Shown here in pieces: positions 10,810-20,528 of a DNA stretch of 64,000 nucleotides (its first letter is position 1; each line of letters opens with the position of its first letter). This stretch comes from Pratylenchus scribneri (Eukaryota; Nematoda; Chromadorea; Rhabditida; Pratylenchidae), in assembly GCA_030063045.1 (NCBI GenBank), contig JAQSEB010000185.1, positions 1 through 64,000 of the forward strand, written 5' to 3'. The notes beneath the pieces were generated by a model that worked only from the letters and a program-made list of their open reading frames with translations, ran no database searches and was not told the origin of the DNA. A program made the translations under genes and the position numbers.

Positions 10810-12770
10810 TTACGATCGTATCGCAATCATTCCTGTTGCCATTTTTGTTGATGAATTAATTTGTACATCATTTGTATTCATCTTTGTTGCCATTGGTGTT
10901 ATTTTCCCTCCAATAATGGCCATTGACGGTGGTACAGTAGTTGGGGCATGCACTTGTTTGGCCATGCGAAAGAGGGTTGATGCAATCATTTTGCGGCAAT
11001 CATTTCGAATTGTTTTATTTATGCTCAAATAAATGAATGGAGGAATTCCTTCAAAGGGGGGAGGGAAATTATTAAAGCGTAAATTTTCCGTAAATGCCAA
11101 ATGTTGTGACTGGAATTGAGACTGACCATGTATGAAGAACCTGGAATAAGTGATTTAATTAATTATGTTTGCATGAAATTAGTGGAATGAGATATTTTCG
11201 AATTTTGTGTTCAAATTAATTTAAAGTAAATATTTGCTTTCCAATTTGATACCTATTATTGTCCCTGTCAGTGGATGAGTTATTCTAGAAAAAAATTAGC
11301 GAATTTAATGGAAATTGCAAAAAGCTAAAAATTGGCAAAAAATCAGTATAAAATCGGCAGTTTCATTTTAGGACATAATTTTAAGTATATTTGATCAATC
11401 AATTCTTTTAATATCAAAATGCTCTAATCTGAAGAAAGCTAATCTAATGATATATAAATTCTTAATAGCTTATTCTGACGAGAATATTTACTAATATTAA
11501 AAAAAGAAAAAAAGATTGAATAATTATAATATTATTATTTTTATTCTAGCATCGATATTTGATTTATTTAATTTTCAACAAAATTTATTCTTTACCATCC
11601 ATATGAGGCCATCAAAATGTGGAATTCGGTGACCTTAATGTATTGCATAATCACATAAAGGATACAAGCATAGCAATTGAATGCCGAAATGATGGCCACT
11701 TGCAAAAACATCTTCAATTTTTGAATATCATAAATTAAATTAATTAAAAATGGTTGCCTTTCTTTGCAAAATATTTCCTCCAGTATTTGTTGGTGTCATC
11801 GTTCGTTTAGAAACATATGCCAAACGAAGTCCAAACAGCAAATAAACAAAAGGAAAGGCCATTGCCATGAACATATCATGGAAGGAATGCAAATAGTTGG
11901 CATACTTTAAAATGGAAAATTAAAATTGTAATTAATAAATAATTTATAAATTTTTGGGTAAATTAATATTTTCTTTTTTTAGTGTTAAATTCATATTAAA
12001 TATCTACCATATTTTCCGTATCTTCAACATAGCCAATTAAAGGCTGAAAAAACCAAGAGCAAAAAATGCTGGAATAAAGCAAGGATTTGGTATAAAAGAA
12101 GCAAATTGTTGTATAGACGCTGATCACCGCAAGCCAAAGCCAAGCGCGCCAACCTTAAAAAATTAGGGTAAAAAATTATTTTTACGAATTATATTTTACC
12201 TCCGAATATTCGTTCAGCAATTCGTGGAAAAGTCATTTCCAAACAACGGTCAATGGCCAAACATAATTCCGCCTTAAGAAATAGAAAATTATAAAAAAAA
12301 ATTACAAAAATTTACAAATGATTCGGCAAACCAAAAGACTAAAAAATTTTGGAAAAATTATGAAAGGGAAAATTGCACAAACCCAATCCAATCAATCCGA
12401 GTACATAAATGAGAATGGGATTGGTGCAAAAGACGGCACCGGTTAGGGCGAAATAGCCGGTAAAAAATCCGCAAATCCAGAGGACAATCATATCCGTTAT
12501 GCCAATGTAGAAGAGGAATTTATAGCAGGAATTTTCGCCTAGACGTTTCCAAAAAGCAAATATGCAAGGAATGTAGAGAATCTGTGAAATGGGGTAAATT
12601 AATTTTAATTGGTATTTTTTTACCTCAACAATGACGAAAAGCAAAATGAAAATTGTGCCATTGATGGGGCGAATTCGATCTTGAAGTGGAATATCGTCCA
12701 CATTAATTCGACTGCATTGATTCAAATAGAGTCGCTCAAATTCGGCATGACGAAAAAGTAATAATTCCAT
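10810..12770 (-). CDS. Serpentine chemoreceptor, class T (Srt)
   Basis: Eight exons, 12770-12624, 12581-12383, 12338-12316, 12272-12200, 12153-12008, 11904-11758, 11711-11596 and 11140-10810, join in phase to about 393 residues with seven hydrophobic segments. Class marks seen: LYIPCIFAFW and NSCYKFLFYIGITD in the first third, FWFAES then LAIDRCLE at TM3, FLQVAIISAFNCYA at TM6, and GIPPFIYLSINKTIRNDC after TM7. Srt proteins are seven-transmembrane receptors thought to sense chemicals in sensory neurons. Two donors are GTTTGT and one intron (11712-11757) appears to be GC-AG. The frame is open throughout, so the gene looks intact. Ligand unknown. The class assignment rests on remembered family motifs. 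Confidence 0.8.
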
Positions 12771-14807
12771 TTAGAATTTTAATCTAATAGTTAAAAATAA
12801 AACAAATTTTAATTTGATGCCAAAAATCAGAAAATTTTTATTTCACTTTAATATTTAGAGTTATTAAGTCTTAAAATTATAACAAAATGAAAATATTTTT
12901 AAAATTATTCATTATTTATACATATCTATTTGTGTGGTACTAAATTTTGCAAACAGGAAACATTATTTTTATTAAATATGTACAAATTCTCATTGGACCA
13001 TATTTTTTCTTAACTAATTGATATGAGTTGGCCTGATTAAATTATTATTATTATTACGGCATTGTCATTTTGAATTAAATGATTCATTATTTTGGTGTTC
13101 ATTTTACAATACATAAAAATATGTAAAATGCAATGCAATAAATAATTAATTTTTTGAGGGTCGTTTTGAATTAAATTACTATAAGTTTAGTATTTATATT
13201 TGGTTCATTTTATACCTGAAAAACTAATTATAATTAATTAATTTTAAAATAATTTGAAGGATTATGCAAATACAATTTATTAATTTATTTTTAATATAAT
13301 TATTCTAATCGTTAATTAATATTTAAGATAATTATTAGATTAGTTGTTCATTTGTGCTTTTAATTTTTTCCTAAAAAACTGAATGAATTTATTTAGAAAG
13401 TCCAAAGAAATTAATCTCATAAATACAATTTTCCCGAAGGGGCCGATAATCCAATAATTTGTATAGGATGCTAGGATAATTTCTAAATATAGTGCAAATG
13501 TGGGCGATTTTTAAAACATTACAAATGTGGGTTAATTAGAATTACATATAAAATTGGATTAAATTAAAAATTGAATTAAAAATATGATTTTATTTGTGTT
13601 TTTTTGTTAACCAAAATATTATGATTCCCAAAAAATTGTGCTTTTGTTTTAGCAAAAATTTAATATAAATTATTTTTTTACATTTAATTATAATTATTCA
13701 ATTTTTGATTTAAAATTATTGAAATTTTATTTCAAAAATTTAAATTAGCATTTGCACTATTTTTTGGAATCGGCCAGATTTACTTTTCTATTTAATAAAT
13801 CGTCTACGTAGGAATTTGTAGAGAGATTTTGCCTAAAAAACTAACTGACTGCAATGGCACTTACGATGAACAAACAGATTGATGAATAAATTATGGAATT
13901 ATTTTTGCCACAAAATGACCAAAAATTCAAGAAATATATATACGAAAAAAATGGGAGGCTAATAAAATGACCTCAACAATACTACAAAATTAGCTATTGG
14001 CCACACAGATTAATTTTAATTTATTTATTTAATTAAAAATTTTTAGATTAAAATGGAAAAAATTGACACGCAAATTAAAATGACATTTCTTGAACTTTTC
14101 TGACCACCCAGCTAGTTTTCATGAATAAAAAAATAATAATTTTTGATCAGCTTTGCACTTTGATTTTGTACGAAAAATTTTATATTGTATTTAAAAAATT
14201 AAAAAAAAAAACAAGACCATTTTATTATTATTAAAAGTACAAAAACAAGATTAATTTATTTTAAAAGCACATTTGAATTTTTAAATTCTTTAAAAGGTTA
14301 AAAATTAATTTAATACTGGTTTTACAAATGTCAAAATAAATATTAAATATGTAGATAAAATGCGTTATAACAATTATAATAAAAATATATGCTTTATATT
14401 TCTTGTTTGAATTTTGTGATTTGATTTTCCTTTTTTGTTTGATTGATCAATTTTGTGGTTCTACTGATTGGAGAACAGACTCTCATTCAAGTGTTTGAAG
14501 AGTTTGAACACAAAAAAATCATTCTAAATTTTTGCTTAGAATTTTTGGTTTTTACCATTAAATTTTTTTTCAAGAATAGGATTAGACAGGATTATTAATT
14601 TATTGGGTGGGTCAATTATAATTATGATGGATTTGCTTATTGTTTTTGGACATATAATATCGAATTTATAAAAAATAATAATTTTACAAAATATTTATTA
14701 ATTAATTATACAATTTAATATGGCAAAATAATAAAAAATAAATGAACAAATTGTCTGGGATAATCAAAATTAAATCAATTTCTAGTATTATTGAAAGCAA
14801 ATTTAAA
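12771..14807. other. Gene-free AT-rich region
   Basis: About 2 kb of very AT-rich sequence between the Srt receptor and the neuropeptide gene. Both genes are on the minus strand, so it holds the upstream region of the receptor and the 3' region of the peptide gene. I see no exon, RNA gene or clear repeat. Confidence 0.5.
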
Positions 14808-15569
14808 TCAAAATTGATCAACGGCTGGCAATTCCGCCCACAAATCGTCACGTTCAGCAAGGCGCCTTTTTCTGCCCCATAAATTGGCCATAATTGTGCC
14901 ACTGGCTGATCCATCATTGAATGCCATTTGCCTCTTCTTTCTGCCCCATAAATTTGCCAAAATTGTGCCACTGGCTGATCCATCATTGAATGGCATTTGC
15001 CTCTTCTTTCTGCCCCATAAATTGGCCAAAATTGTGCCACTGGCTGATCCATCATTGAAAGACATTTGCCTCTTCTTTCTGCCCCATAAATTTGCCAAAA
15101 TTGTGCCACTGGCTGATCCATCATTGAAAGACATTTGCCTCTTCTTTCTGCCCCATATATTTGCCAAAATTGTGCCACTGGCTGATCCATCATTGAATGA
15201 CATTTGCCTCTTCTTTCTGCCCCATAAATTTGCCAAAATTGTGCCACTGGCTGATCCATCATTGAATGACATTTGCCTCTTCTTTCTGCCCCATAAATTT
15301 GCCAAAATTGTGCCACTGGCTGATCCATCATTGAATGACATTTGCCTCTTCTTTCTGCCCCATAAATTTGCCAAAATTGTGCCACTGGCTGATCCATCAT
15401 TGAAAGACATTTGCCTCTTCTTTCTGCCCCATAAATTTGCCAAAATTGTGCCACTGGCTGTTCCATCCACGAATTGTGCTGCTGTTCCAATTTCGGTGCC
15501 AAAAAATTGAACAAAGATTATTGCAGCAAATAAGGCGAAAAGAATTATTGGAAGGCGGGTTTGAATCAT
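14808..15569 (-). CDS. Neuropeptide precursor with nine -NLW-amide peptides
   Basis: One uninterrupted frame of 253 residues. Residues 1-30 form a signal peptide. Then come nine peptide units: a first QFVDGTASGTILANLW, then eight 23-residue repeats (69 bp each) of the type QMSFNDGSASGTILANLW plus GRKKR. Six repeats have MSF (one ends NIW), one MPF and one MAF with TIMANLW. Gly followed by a basic furin/kex site is the amidation and cleavage signal, and N-terminal Gln could become pyroglutamate. A 17-residue acidic tail follows the last site. It is expected to be cut in secretory vesicles into LW-amide peptides for extracellular signalling. C-terminal LW-amide recalls nematode NLP-38-type peptides, but the rest of the sequence differs, so the family is not assigned. 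Confidence 0.85.
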   Translation of the reverse strand: MIQTRLPIILFALFAAIIFVQFFGTEIGTAAQFVDGTASGTILANLWGRKKRQMSFNDGSASGTILANLWGRKKRQMSFNDGSASGTILANLWGRKKRQMSFNDGSASGTILANLWGRKKRQMSFNDGSASGTILANIWGRKKRQMSFNDGSASGTILANLWGRKKRQMSFNDGSASGTILANLWGRKKRQMPFNDGSASGTILANLWGRKKRQMAFNDGSASGTIMANLWGRKRRLAERDDLWAELPAVDQF

Positions 15570-17380
15570 TTTTGTTTATTTTTGAAGGTGAAATTAATTA
15601 AATTTAATAAAAGAATTTATTTGATGATTTTAGAATTTTGAGTTTTGTTCTTCTACTTAAAATTGGTCGCCTTTTATATTCCCCAAAATGGGTTAATTTA
15701 ATGTGTAAAATACACTACAAATTTTGTGAAAATTGCGAACAGTCGTGGTGTGCACAAAATATAGAAGGGAATGAACACATTTAAATCAGAGCACAAATTT
15801 ATATTTTGTGATCAAATAATTGAACAGAATTTTCCTTCCCTTTTTTGTTTAATAGGAAACTTTGCTGTCTGAATTTTGTGCACATTCCACAAACATCAAT
15901 GTTCCCTACAAAAATGGACGACAGAATTTTGTCAGTAAAAATGAAGTCAGAATTTGATAACAGAAAAGTTAGAAATAACAGATGGAATTTGGAAAAAGTG
16001 AAAATTAAGCCTAACAATTTGTTCAATTGAAAAAATTTAGATTTGATGCCAATTATTTGATGAAATATTTAGAATTTTGTAAAAATTAAAAAAACAGTTA
16101 CTTTTTTAACAAATAAATAAATTAAATGAGCTTCTTCAAGAGAAAAATTTTTATTCTTTGTATTCTTTTAGTTTGTGATTTTTTATCATTCCCCATTCAT
16201 TATTCTTCAAAAAAATCGGTATCCTTCAAATCAATTTTTTATCATGTATAGATAGGTCTCTTTAAAATAAAGATTGACCAAATATCGCAACTTTTAAGAA
16301 ATTAATAAAAATTTTATTTCAATTAATTTAAGCTAAATGACCAGAGAATATTAATGGACATTATTGTCAAAAAGCATTACAATTTATTTGTTGTAAAAAT
16401 AAAAATGTTTGCATAATAAAAGAAAGTTTGGCTTATACAACAATCTTATTTTAATAATATAATTTATTCTGATCTTTAATGCTAAACCTAGCTCATTATA
16501 AAGCAAAAGTACAAATAATTATTTTTTTTTATATTATAAAATAATTTTTAGTAGACTTTTTCACAAAAATTTTATTCATATAAATTTATTTGATGACTGA
16601 CAATTTATTATTATATTGAATTGATCCATTTCATTTGAAAAAATACTTTAAAATATAATAAAGACAAAAACAAAAAATGCCAGTTTCATAAATCCCCCTT
16701 TCCATTGTTTGAAAAAGTGTCTCATCTTTCAAATTCCATTCATGGAAACCAACGACTAAAATGAAGAAAAAAAAAAAAGAAAATGGAGCCCTCTGGCCTA
16801 AAGCAAACTAAAAAAAAGATGGCACGCAAAGAAAAATGTGGAATGCCAAAATTATGTGTGTGGGAATGGGAAGGAGACGGATATATTAACGGCCTATGTG
16901 GGTCAAATTCCGCTTCAATGAATTTTTTGCCCAAAGTATTTTGGCTTTTTAAGGACAAAAGAAAATGAAATAAACACTAAAAAAGGAAGAAGAATTAGGA
17001 ATATTCCTCTGACTCTGAACCAATAATTTATAATAAAAAAGACTAGAATTTATTGAATTTAATTGCTCCAAAATCTGATTTTTACTAAAAAATTTTAAAT
17101 TTTTGTAATTTTTATATTCAGAAAAATATTTTACACGTAGGTAATTATAATTAGAATTCTTATCGAAACAGCCAGCAGATATGAATAAAATAAGGCCATA
17201 TTTGTATTTAGCATAAAAGAACAAAAATTCAAAAAATCAATTTTTTTGTACAAAGTACACTTAATATATTAATAATTTTATAAATCTAAATAAAAGAAAA
17301 ATTAGTATTCCATATCTTTAATAAAGATTATTTTTATTTTCACTCAGCAGAGTAATTTATAAAATGTTAAAATTGATGAA
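15570..17380. other. Upstream of the neuropeptide gene; no clear gene
   Basis: This stretch includes the upstream side of the minus-strand neuropeptide gene (a TATA-like TTTTATATT near 15670). Two short frames on the plus strand (15845-16030, 16783-16968) have no recognisable domain and no convincing splice context. The second, with KCGMPKLCVWEWEGDG, might be an upstream exon of the gene at 17381, but that cannot be shown. Confidence 0.35.
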
Positions 17381-17918
17381 ATGATGATTTATGAAAAGCG
17401 ACCATGCGAGCCAAATTGCCCCCTGCCCGAGAAACGTGATTTCATGACGTAAATCAGAAATTTTGCTTAAAATTAATTTTAAAAATAATTTTTTAAAATT
17501 TAAAAATAATTTTCTTTTAGCTATCATCCTGAACGATCTTCCGTCGACTTCTACCATTCCTATGATCCAATGGTGGGCATTGGCATTGGTTTATGCTTAT
17601 TATTTTTTGTTTTGGCCATCTCATTGAATTGCCTTTTGAAATGGAAAGAAAGACGACGTTTTCGTCAAAGTTGCCGCAAATATAACATTCAGGATTCGGC
17701 CAAGGGCACGGAAATGGTTTTGGAATTAAAAAATTTTTATTAAATTAATTTAATTATTTATTGAAATTATTTCTAATTTATATGGTTTGATATATTAATT
17801 ATAAAAATTTAAAAATTAATGTAAAATTAATATTTTTATTTATATTCAGCGTGTCACAATTTTGGACAATTCATTGGAAATCATCAACATTGAAGGAGAA
17901 GACAATGAAAGAATTTAA
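17381..17918 (+). CDS. Small single-pass membrane protein
   Basis: Exons 17381-17448, 17521-17716 and 17850-17918 join in phase to 110 residues. A short N-terminal part with CEPNC precedes one strong membrane segment (GIGIGLCLLFFVLAISLNCL, about residues 45-64), then a basic stretch (KWKERRRFRQ) and an acidic tail. The basic patch after the helix predicts the C-terminus is cytosolic. There is no signal peptide with this start; an upstream exon is possible, since CAG precedes the exon at 17348-17350. The AATAAA at about 17955 fits the 3' end. Family not recognised. Confidence 0.6.
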
Positions 17919-18123
17919 TGGAGAATTAATTCTCTTTATTTGTAATTTCATTCAATAAATATTTTAAGTAAATATTTCAAAGCATCTAGTAAATTTGTAA
18001 ATAATAATATCCAAAATATATTTTTATCATTATTTATCAATGTAATTTTAAAAAAATGACAATTTTGTGAAATAATTTCATTGTTTAGTTTCATTTTTTC
18101 CGATTCTCATTTTTTGATGAAAT

Positions 18124-18864
18124 TCAACGGGCAAAGCAATACCAAATGGCATGAATCATTCCAGGAATCCAAAGAAGCAAACAAAGCACAAAATTGAGTA
18201 GAATGTGAATCTGTATTTTAATTTAATAAATTTACTTTTAATTCAAAAATGAGAATAAAAATTTATCTATTAAAAATTAAATAAATTAAATACTCCTATT
18301 TTCCATTTATTCTTATTTTTTTAATTTTTATTAATTCAGATTTATTAGAATATTTTTGGTTTATTTCAAATAAATTCAAAAGAACTTCGCCAGTGAAAGG
18401 AATAAAGCTGTAAAGTAGAAGAATATTAACATAAGATTCTAATTCTAATTCTAATCCGAATTTCAACGCTATAGTTAATTTATTAAAATATATTAATGAT
18501 AAGAAAAATTTTAAATTAAATATTCAATAGAAAAATACTTCTCCTTTTTATTTATATATTTTATTCATTTTTTATATTTTGGTTCAGAAAACAAGCGAAA
18601 ATTATTGTAGAAATCAATAGAAGTAATTTTAAATCTGATTTAAATTAAATTTATTTAGATTTTTGTTAAATTTCTTGATTTTTTATGAAATTTAGATTTT
18701 ATTAATAAATTTCAGATGAAAATTTAAAAAATTAATTTTAGAAGAACACAAACCCAGTCGAAATATCCTTCCCACAGTGTTTGGATGAGGACTGCGATGG
18801 GCGGCAGAAAAATTATGAAAAAAACTTGGGCAACCACTTTCAGCAAATAGGCACCGTCATTCAT
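18124..18864 (-). CDS. PMP3/UPF0057 family proteolipid membrane protein
   Basis: Two exons, 18864-18754 and 18210-18124, give 65 residues. The first membrane segment has the family mark FLPPIAVLIQ and the second NFVLCLLLWIPGMIHAIWY, matching the PMP3 pattern LPP...NxxLxxxxxxPGxxHAxY. PMP3 proteins are small two-helix plasma-membrane proteolipids that affect membrane potential and salt tolerance in yeast and plants; in nematodes the role is less clear. Length is slightly above the usual 50-60. The intron between the helices is about 540 bp with a GTTTGT donor. Nothing looks damaged. Confidence 0.85.
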
Positions 18865-19620
18865 TTTCGTGGACAATCTTTCAATTAAATCACTAAAATT
18901 AAAATAAAATTTTTGTATTTTATGAAAAAATAGTAAATTGACAATGAAAGGGAAAAAAATAACATTTTTCCTTCATACTTATAGTAAAATGTGTGAACAA
19001 TTTTTCATGCATTTGATTTCCACCTCAATAAGTCCATTTTTATTAGGGATTGAAGAGCAAATCAAATAATTCACAAAAACATTTTTAACAAAGAATTATG
19101 GGCAAAAAACTAGTTTACTCAACTTTTTAAGAAGTCAACGATGAGTCAAGATTGTTGTGAAAGTGAAGAAATTCGCACTTTTTTAAAATTACTTAAAATC
19201 CAGCAATGTTAAATAATAGAAAAATTTTTTTTGCAAATAAATTTTTATAATATTTTTATATTCCTTTGAAATAGATTTCTTTATAAGGTAAAAATCTTTT
19301 TTTATTCGTTTTAGATTGAAATTTAATTGAAATTGCTATAATGTTAATTAAAAATTAATATTTTTAAAGTTACATAGAGACAATTTAGGAAATAGGTGTT
19401 ATTACACAAATTTCTAATATTTAAATTTTTTTAAATGTGTCCTTTTGTGAACAAATTAATTAAATAAATGTCAACTTTACTAATAAATTCCTGAACATCA
19501 ATCGATGACCGCGTTGCTCAATCTCATTCTAATTAATAATCTAATTATCAATGAATATCCGAAAGAATATTTTGAATACAATTCAACTAAAATAATAATT
19601 AACGAATAAAATAAAACCTA
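18865..19620. other. Intergenic, nothing recognised
   Basis: AT-rich sequence upstream of the minus-strand PMP3-like gene and before the minisatellite. No exon, RNA gene or repeat could be supported. Confidence 0.4.
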
Positions 19621-20293
19621 GCGAACATTTTCCGGAAAATAAATAAAACATGGCGAACATTTTCCGGAAAGAAATAAATAAAACTTGGCGAACATTTTCC
19701 GGAGAGAAATAAACAAAACTTGGCGAACATTTTCCGGAAAGAAATAAATAAAACTTGGCGAACATTTTCCGGAAAATAAATAAAACTTGGCGAACATTTT
19801 CCGGAAAATAAATAAAACATGGCGAACATTTTCCGGAAAATAAATAAAACTTGGCGAACATTTTCCGGAGAGAAATAAACAAAACTTGGCGAACATTTTC
19901 CGGAAAATAAATAAAACATGGCGAACATTTTCCGGAAAATAAATAATGGCGAACATTTTCCGGAGAGAAATAAACAAAACTTGGCGAACATTTTCCGGAA
20001 AGAAATAAATAAAACTTGGCGAACATTTTCCGGAAAATAAATAAAACATGGCGAACATTTTCCGGAAAGAAATAAATAAAGCTTGGCGAACATTTTCCGG
20101 AAAAAAATAAATAAAACTTGGCGAACATTTTCCGGAAAGAAATAAATAAAACTTGGCGAACATTTTCCGGAGAGAAATAAACAAAACTTGGCGAACATTT
20201 TCCGGAGAGAAATAAACAAAACTTGGCGAACATTTTCCGGAGAGAAATAAACAAAACTTGGCGAACATTTTCCGGAGAGAAATAAACAAAACT
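19621..20293. repeat. Minisatellite, 20 copies with a palindromic core
   Basis: Twenty copies of GCGAACATTTTCCGGA follow one another with spacers that give unit lengths of 31 or 35 bp (one shorter). Three unit types are visible: CCGGAAAATAAATAAAAC, CCGGAAAGAAATAAATAAAA and CCGGAGAGAAATAAACAAAA. The last type forms an unbroken run at the right end, which suggests recent local amplification. Units of the first type contain the perfect palindrome ATTTTCCGGAAAAT. The reading frames through it on the minus strand are open in all three phases only because the repeat lacks stops. Confidence 0.9.
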
Positions 20294-20528
20294 TGGCAAT
20301 TATTCATTTGTTATTTTGTTTTATTAGTTAAAGATATTTTGCATTTCTGATAATTAAATATTTTTGCATTTTTGGAGGAACGCCTCAGCAACTAAAATTT
20401 TAAATGATGCAAAAATTAATTATAAAATGTTTTTCGATATTTAATTTTGTTTTTTCTTACTTATTATATTATTCTTTCCCTTGCTGTTGCTCTTCATTTT
20501 CACCTTCTTCTTTCTGCTTCGGTTTTTT

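Noticed and set aside
14884..15510. Long plus-strand frame (208 residues) with repeated VPLADPSL
   Set aside because: It is the antisense of the neuropeptide repeats; it stays open only because the 69-bp unit lacks stops in that frame.
14702..15514. Second minus-strand frame with repeated MMDQPVAQFWQIYGAERRGK
   Set aside because: It overlaps the neuropeptide frame in another phase, with no signal peptide and no cleavage logic. It is a repeat shadow.
16740..16968. Opposed short frames with KCGMPKLCVWEWEGDG (plus) or a His/Ser-rich version (minus)
   Set aside because: Neither has a splice context that joins it to a gene with certainty.
19621..20293. CRISPR-like array
   Set aside because: Spacers are themselves repeated, not unique, and the setting is a eukaryotic genome.
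19583..20307. Three overlapping minus-strand frames rich in KMFAKF, SGKCSPSF and FPENVRQ
   Set aside because: All three phases of the minisatellite are open; this is a property of the repeat unit, not a gene.
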